This document shows positions 6,429-7,258 of a stretch of 7,258 bases of DNA, in pieces (the stretch's first letter is position 1; each line of letters opens with the position of its first letter). The notes under the pieces were generated by a model, which had not been told where the DNA came from, did not search any database, and was given only the letters and a program-made list of their open reading frames with translations. The stretch covers positions 1 to 7,258 of the forward strand of contig JAASSE010000046.1 of NCBI GenBank assembly GCA_021768055.1, in the 5' to 3' direction. The position numbers and the translations under genes were made by a program. The DNA comes from Gammaproteobacteria bacterium. GTDB taxonomy: Bacteria > Pseudomonadota > Gammaproteobacteria > SZUA-229.

Positions 6429-6872
6429 TCAGGCGCTGCTGACATCCACCGCCTGCAGTCCCTTGTCGCTCTCGGCAATCGAGAACACCACGCGCTGGCC
6501 TTCACCCAGAGAGCGGTGGCCCTTGCCCCGGATGGAACGGAAGTGGACGAAGATGTCGTCGCCGTTATCACGTGTGATAAAGCCAAAGCCCTTGGCTGCA
6601 TTGAACCATTTAACAGTACCCAGTTCCTGGTCCGGATCCAGACTGGTATCGGTGGCTGTGCCGATGAACTTGCTGGCCAGTATGCAGGCAATGAAGATGC
6701 TGATCAGGTTTGCAGTCCATAGAGGAAGATTGCCAGCACTGATTGATGCCGACAGGCTTTCCATAACTGTCGCGTTCTGACCAGTCAGAATATGAAAGCT
6801 GGATACTGTGGATGTTGCAGTAAAAATAAAGCTGATGATTAGTAACTTGGAAAATTGGCTCGTTGTAAACAT
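6429..6872 (-). CDS. Membrane-anchored cold-shock-domain protein
   Basis: The C-terminal half (about 85-144) is a complete cold-shock domain that should bind single-stranded RNA or DNA. It has GTVKWFN (85-91), RNP1 as KGFGFI (94-99), RNP2 as DIFVHF (106-111), and the GEGQRVVF strand. Unlike the CspA family (about 70 residues, soluble), this 147-residue protein has an N-terminal extension with two probable membrane helices, about 8-29 and 52-70. A short acidic linker (about 75-84) leads to the domain. By the positive-inside rule I expect both ends in the cytoplasm, placing the nucleic-acid domain at the inner membrane face; this is inference. The insert [13 protein letters not shown] resembles other proteobacterial cold-shock-domain membrane proteins I recall, none with a firm function. 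The start is well supported: AAAAGGGG ends five bases before the ATG. A long 5' leader precedes it. Confidence 0.93.
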   Translation of the reverse strand: MFTTSQFSKLLIISFIFTATSTVSSFHILTGQNATVMESLSASISAGNLPLWTANLISIFIACILASKFIGTATDTSLDPDQELGTVKWFNAAKGFGFITRDNGDDIFVHFRSIRGKGHRSLGEGQRVVFSIAESDKGLQAVDVSSA

Positions 6873-6996
6873 AGTTACCCCTTTTAGATTTTTTTATTCA
6901 TTTATCTATTGTTTGTGCTGGAACTGTCCTGTAACCAGGTGTATCAGACTGATCCAGGTCTGCCTGAAAAGAAGAGAGAATTGCGTCAGCGCAGAC
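6873..6996 (-). promoter_or_regulatory. Long, potentially structured 5' leader of the cold-shock-domain gene
   Basis: If the TATAAT box at 7003-7008 is used, transcription starts near 6996 and the leader is about 124 bases. It contains a 5-bp hairpin (6945-6949 with 6958-6962) and a 4-bp hairpin (6928-6931 with 6936-6939). There is also an alternative pairing of CAGG and CCTG elements (6955-6958 with 6963-6966), so mutually exclusive folds are possible. The stretch next to the ribosome binding site is A-rich and likely open. Long structured leaders are typical of cspA-type cold-shock genes; temperature control here is inference. Confidence 0.4.
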
Positions 6997-7002
6997 AACG
7001 GC

Positions 7003-7031
7003 ATTATAGCCGAGTCTGATTTTGGCAAACA
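7003..7031 (-). promoter_or_regulatory. Candidate promoter of the cold-shock-domain gene
   Basis: A perfect TATAAT (minus strand) sits at 7003-7008. The hexamer at the optimal 17-base spacing (7026-7031, TGTTTG) is a poor -35. A good match, TTGCCA at 7023-7028, is only 14 bases away, which is too short for normal sigma-70 use. The -10 is convincing, but the promoter may be weak or activator-dependent. Confidence 0.45.
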
Positions 7032-7057
7032 TCCCCGTTTTCGAGGGTTTATTTGCC
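7024..7057 (-). repeat. Stem-loop spanning the stop codon of the right-edge gene
   Basis: GGCAAA (7024-7029) and TTTGCC (7052-7057) are reverse complements. Inside them, on the minus-strand transcript, CCUCG and CGGGG pair (one G-U) around AAAA. The gene's stop codon (7049-7051) lies within the structure. No T-tract follows, so it is more likely a 3'-end mRNA hairpin than an intrinsic terminator. Confidence 0.4.
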
Positions 7058-7258
7058 CTTGGCGAGTCTTGCCATGATCTCTTCTACCGAGGTTTCAGCC
7101 GGTAATTGCAGGTGGAAGCCCTTGTCGACAAGGTTTTTCATCACTTCACTTGCATTCTCCCGGGCAAGTAGGGTAACCGCATCCAGTTCCAGTTCCATGG
7201 CGAATACGGTGATGCCGAGGGCGCGCATGATCTCGGGCGGGACCTTGGAGAAGTCATC
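7049..7258 (-). CDS. Unrecognised protein, C-terminal 69 residues
   Basis: The minus-strand frame is open from the right edge to a TAA at 7049-7051, giving 69 C-terminal residues. I do not recognise the family. The segment alternates predicted strands and helices: MRALGITVFAMELELD, then an Ala/Glu-rich helix containing ASEVMKNLVDKGF, then a strand HLQLP and a closing amphipathic helix SVEEIMARLAKGK. There is no membrane segment or metal-binding cluster. The pattern is compatible with a small alpha/beta domain, perhaps ACT-like or DsrE-like, but neither is supported by specific residues. Codon use resembles the neighbouring genes and the frame is uninterrupted, so it is very probably a real gene whose start lies outside the window. 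It is co-oriented with the cold-shock-domain gene 176 bases downstream, which appears to have its own promoter. Confidence 0.75.
   Translation of the reverse strand, partial: DDFSKVPPEIMRALGITVFAMELELDAVTLLARENASEVMKNLVDKGFHLQLPAETSVEEIMARLAKGK

Noticed and set aside
6347..6691. 114-residue minus-strand frame overlapping the cold-shock-domain gene and the terminator
   Set aside because: It lies in another frame of a gene with a clear cold-shock domain, runs through the terminator hairpin and has no recognisable domain.
6884..6901. Five-codon upstream reading frame (MNKKI) just before the cold-shock-domain gene, minus strand
   Set aside because: It has no ribosome binding site and lies in an A-rich stretch where such a frame is likely by chance.
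1..7258. Defence island, mobile element, CRISPR array or other accessory system
   Set aside because: No transposase, integrase, direct-repeat array, toxin-antitoxin pair or nuclease/ATPase defence pair is visible; most genes are core housekeeping functions with uniform composition.

Overview
The window reads as ordinary chromosomal DNA from a gammaproteobacterium with roughly balanced base composition. The evidence is the gene set: RNase T, a class II dihydroorotase of the E. coli PyrC type, the murein-recycling ligase Mpl, the flavin prenyltransferase UbiX and a short Grx4-type monothiol glutaredoxin. From memory, pyrC and rnt are also neighbours near a glutaredoxin gene in Pseudomonas, and mpl and ubiX are neighbours there too. 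I see no phage, IS element, CRISPR array, rRNA or tRNA, and no sign of recent transfer. Coding density is high and no gene-free stretch exceeds 300 bases.

Layout, left to right. (1) The 3' end of an asparagine-synthetase-family amidotransferase, probably the N-acetylglutaminylglutamine amide osmolyte type, enters from the left edge (+). (2) A 141-base gap holds an inverted repeat and a plausible sigma-70 promoter, followed by grxD (+). (3) A strong bidirectional terminator separates grxD from a convergent three-gene minus-strand run: pyrC, then rnt (1-base gap), then, after 115 bases, a REC-GGDEF response regulator with a degenerate active site. (4) A short divergent intergenic region separates pyrC from a plus-strand run: an unrecognised five-helix membrane protein, mpl and ubiX, packed with gaps of 6 and 2 bases. 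(5) A second near-perfect bidirectional terminator separates ubiX from a convergent minus-strand gene for a membrane-anchored cold-shock-domain protein with a long, foldable 5' leader. (6) The C-terminal end of an unrecognised minus-strand gene runs off the right edge.

Most genes are housekeeping: pyrimidine synthesis (PyrC), RNA 3'-end maturation (RNase T), Fe-S cluster handling (GrxD), peptidoglycan recycling (Mpl) and prenyl-FMN supply for ubiquinone synthesis (UbiX). I find no clearly new multi-gene system. The points most worth a second look are the response regulator, which has lost most GGDEF signature residues but keeps an RxxD I-site at canonical spacing; the cold-shock-domain membrane protein with its long leader; and the unnamed membrane protein heading the mpl-ubiX run.
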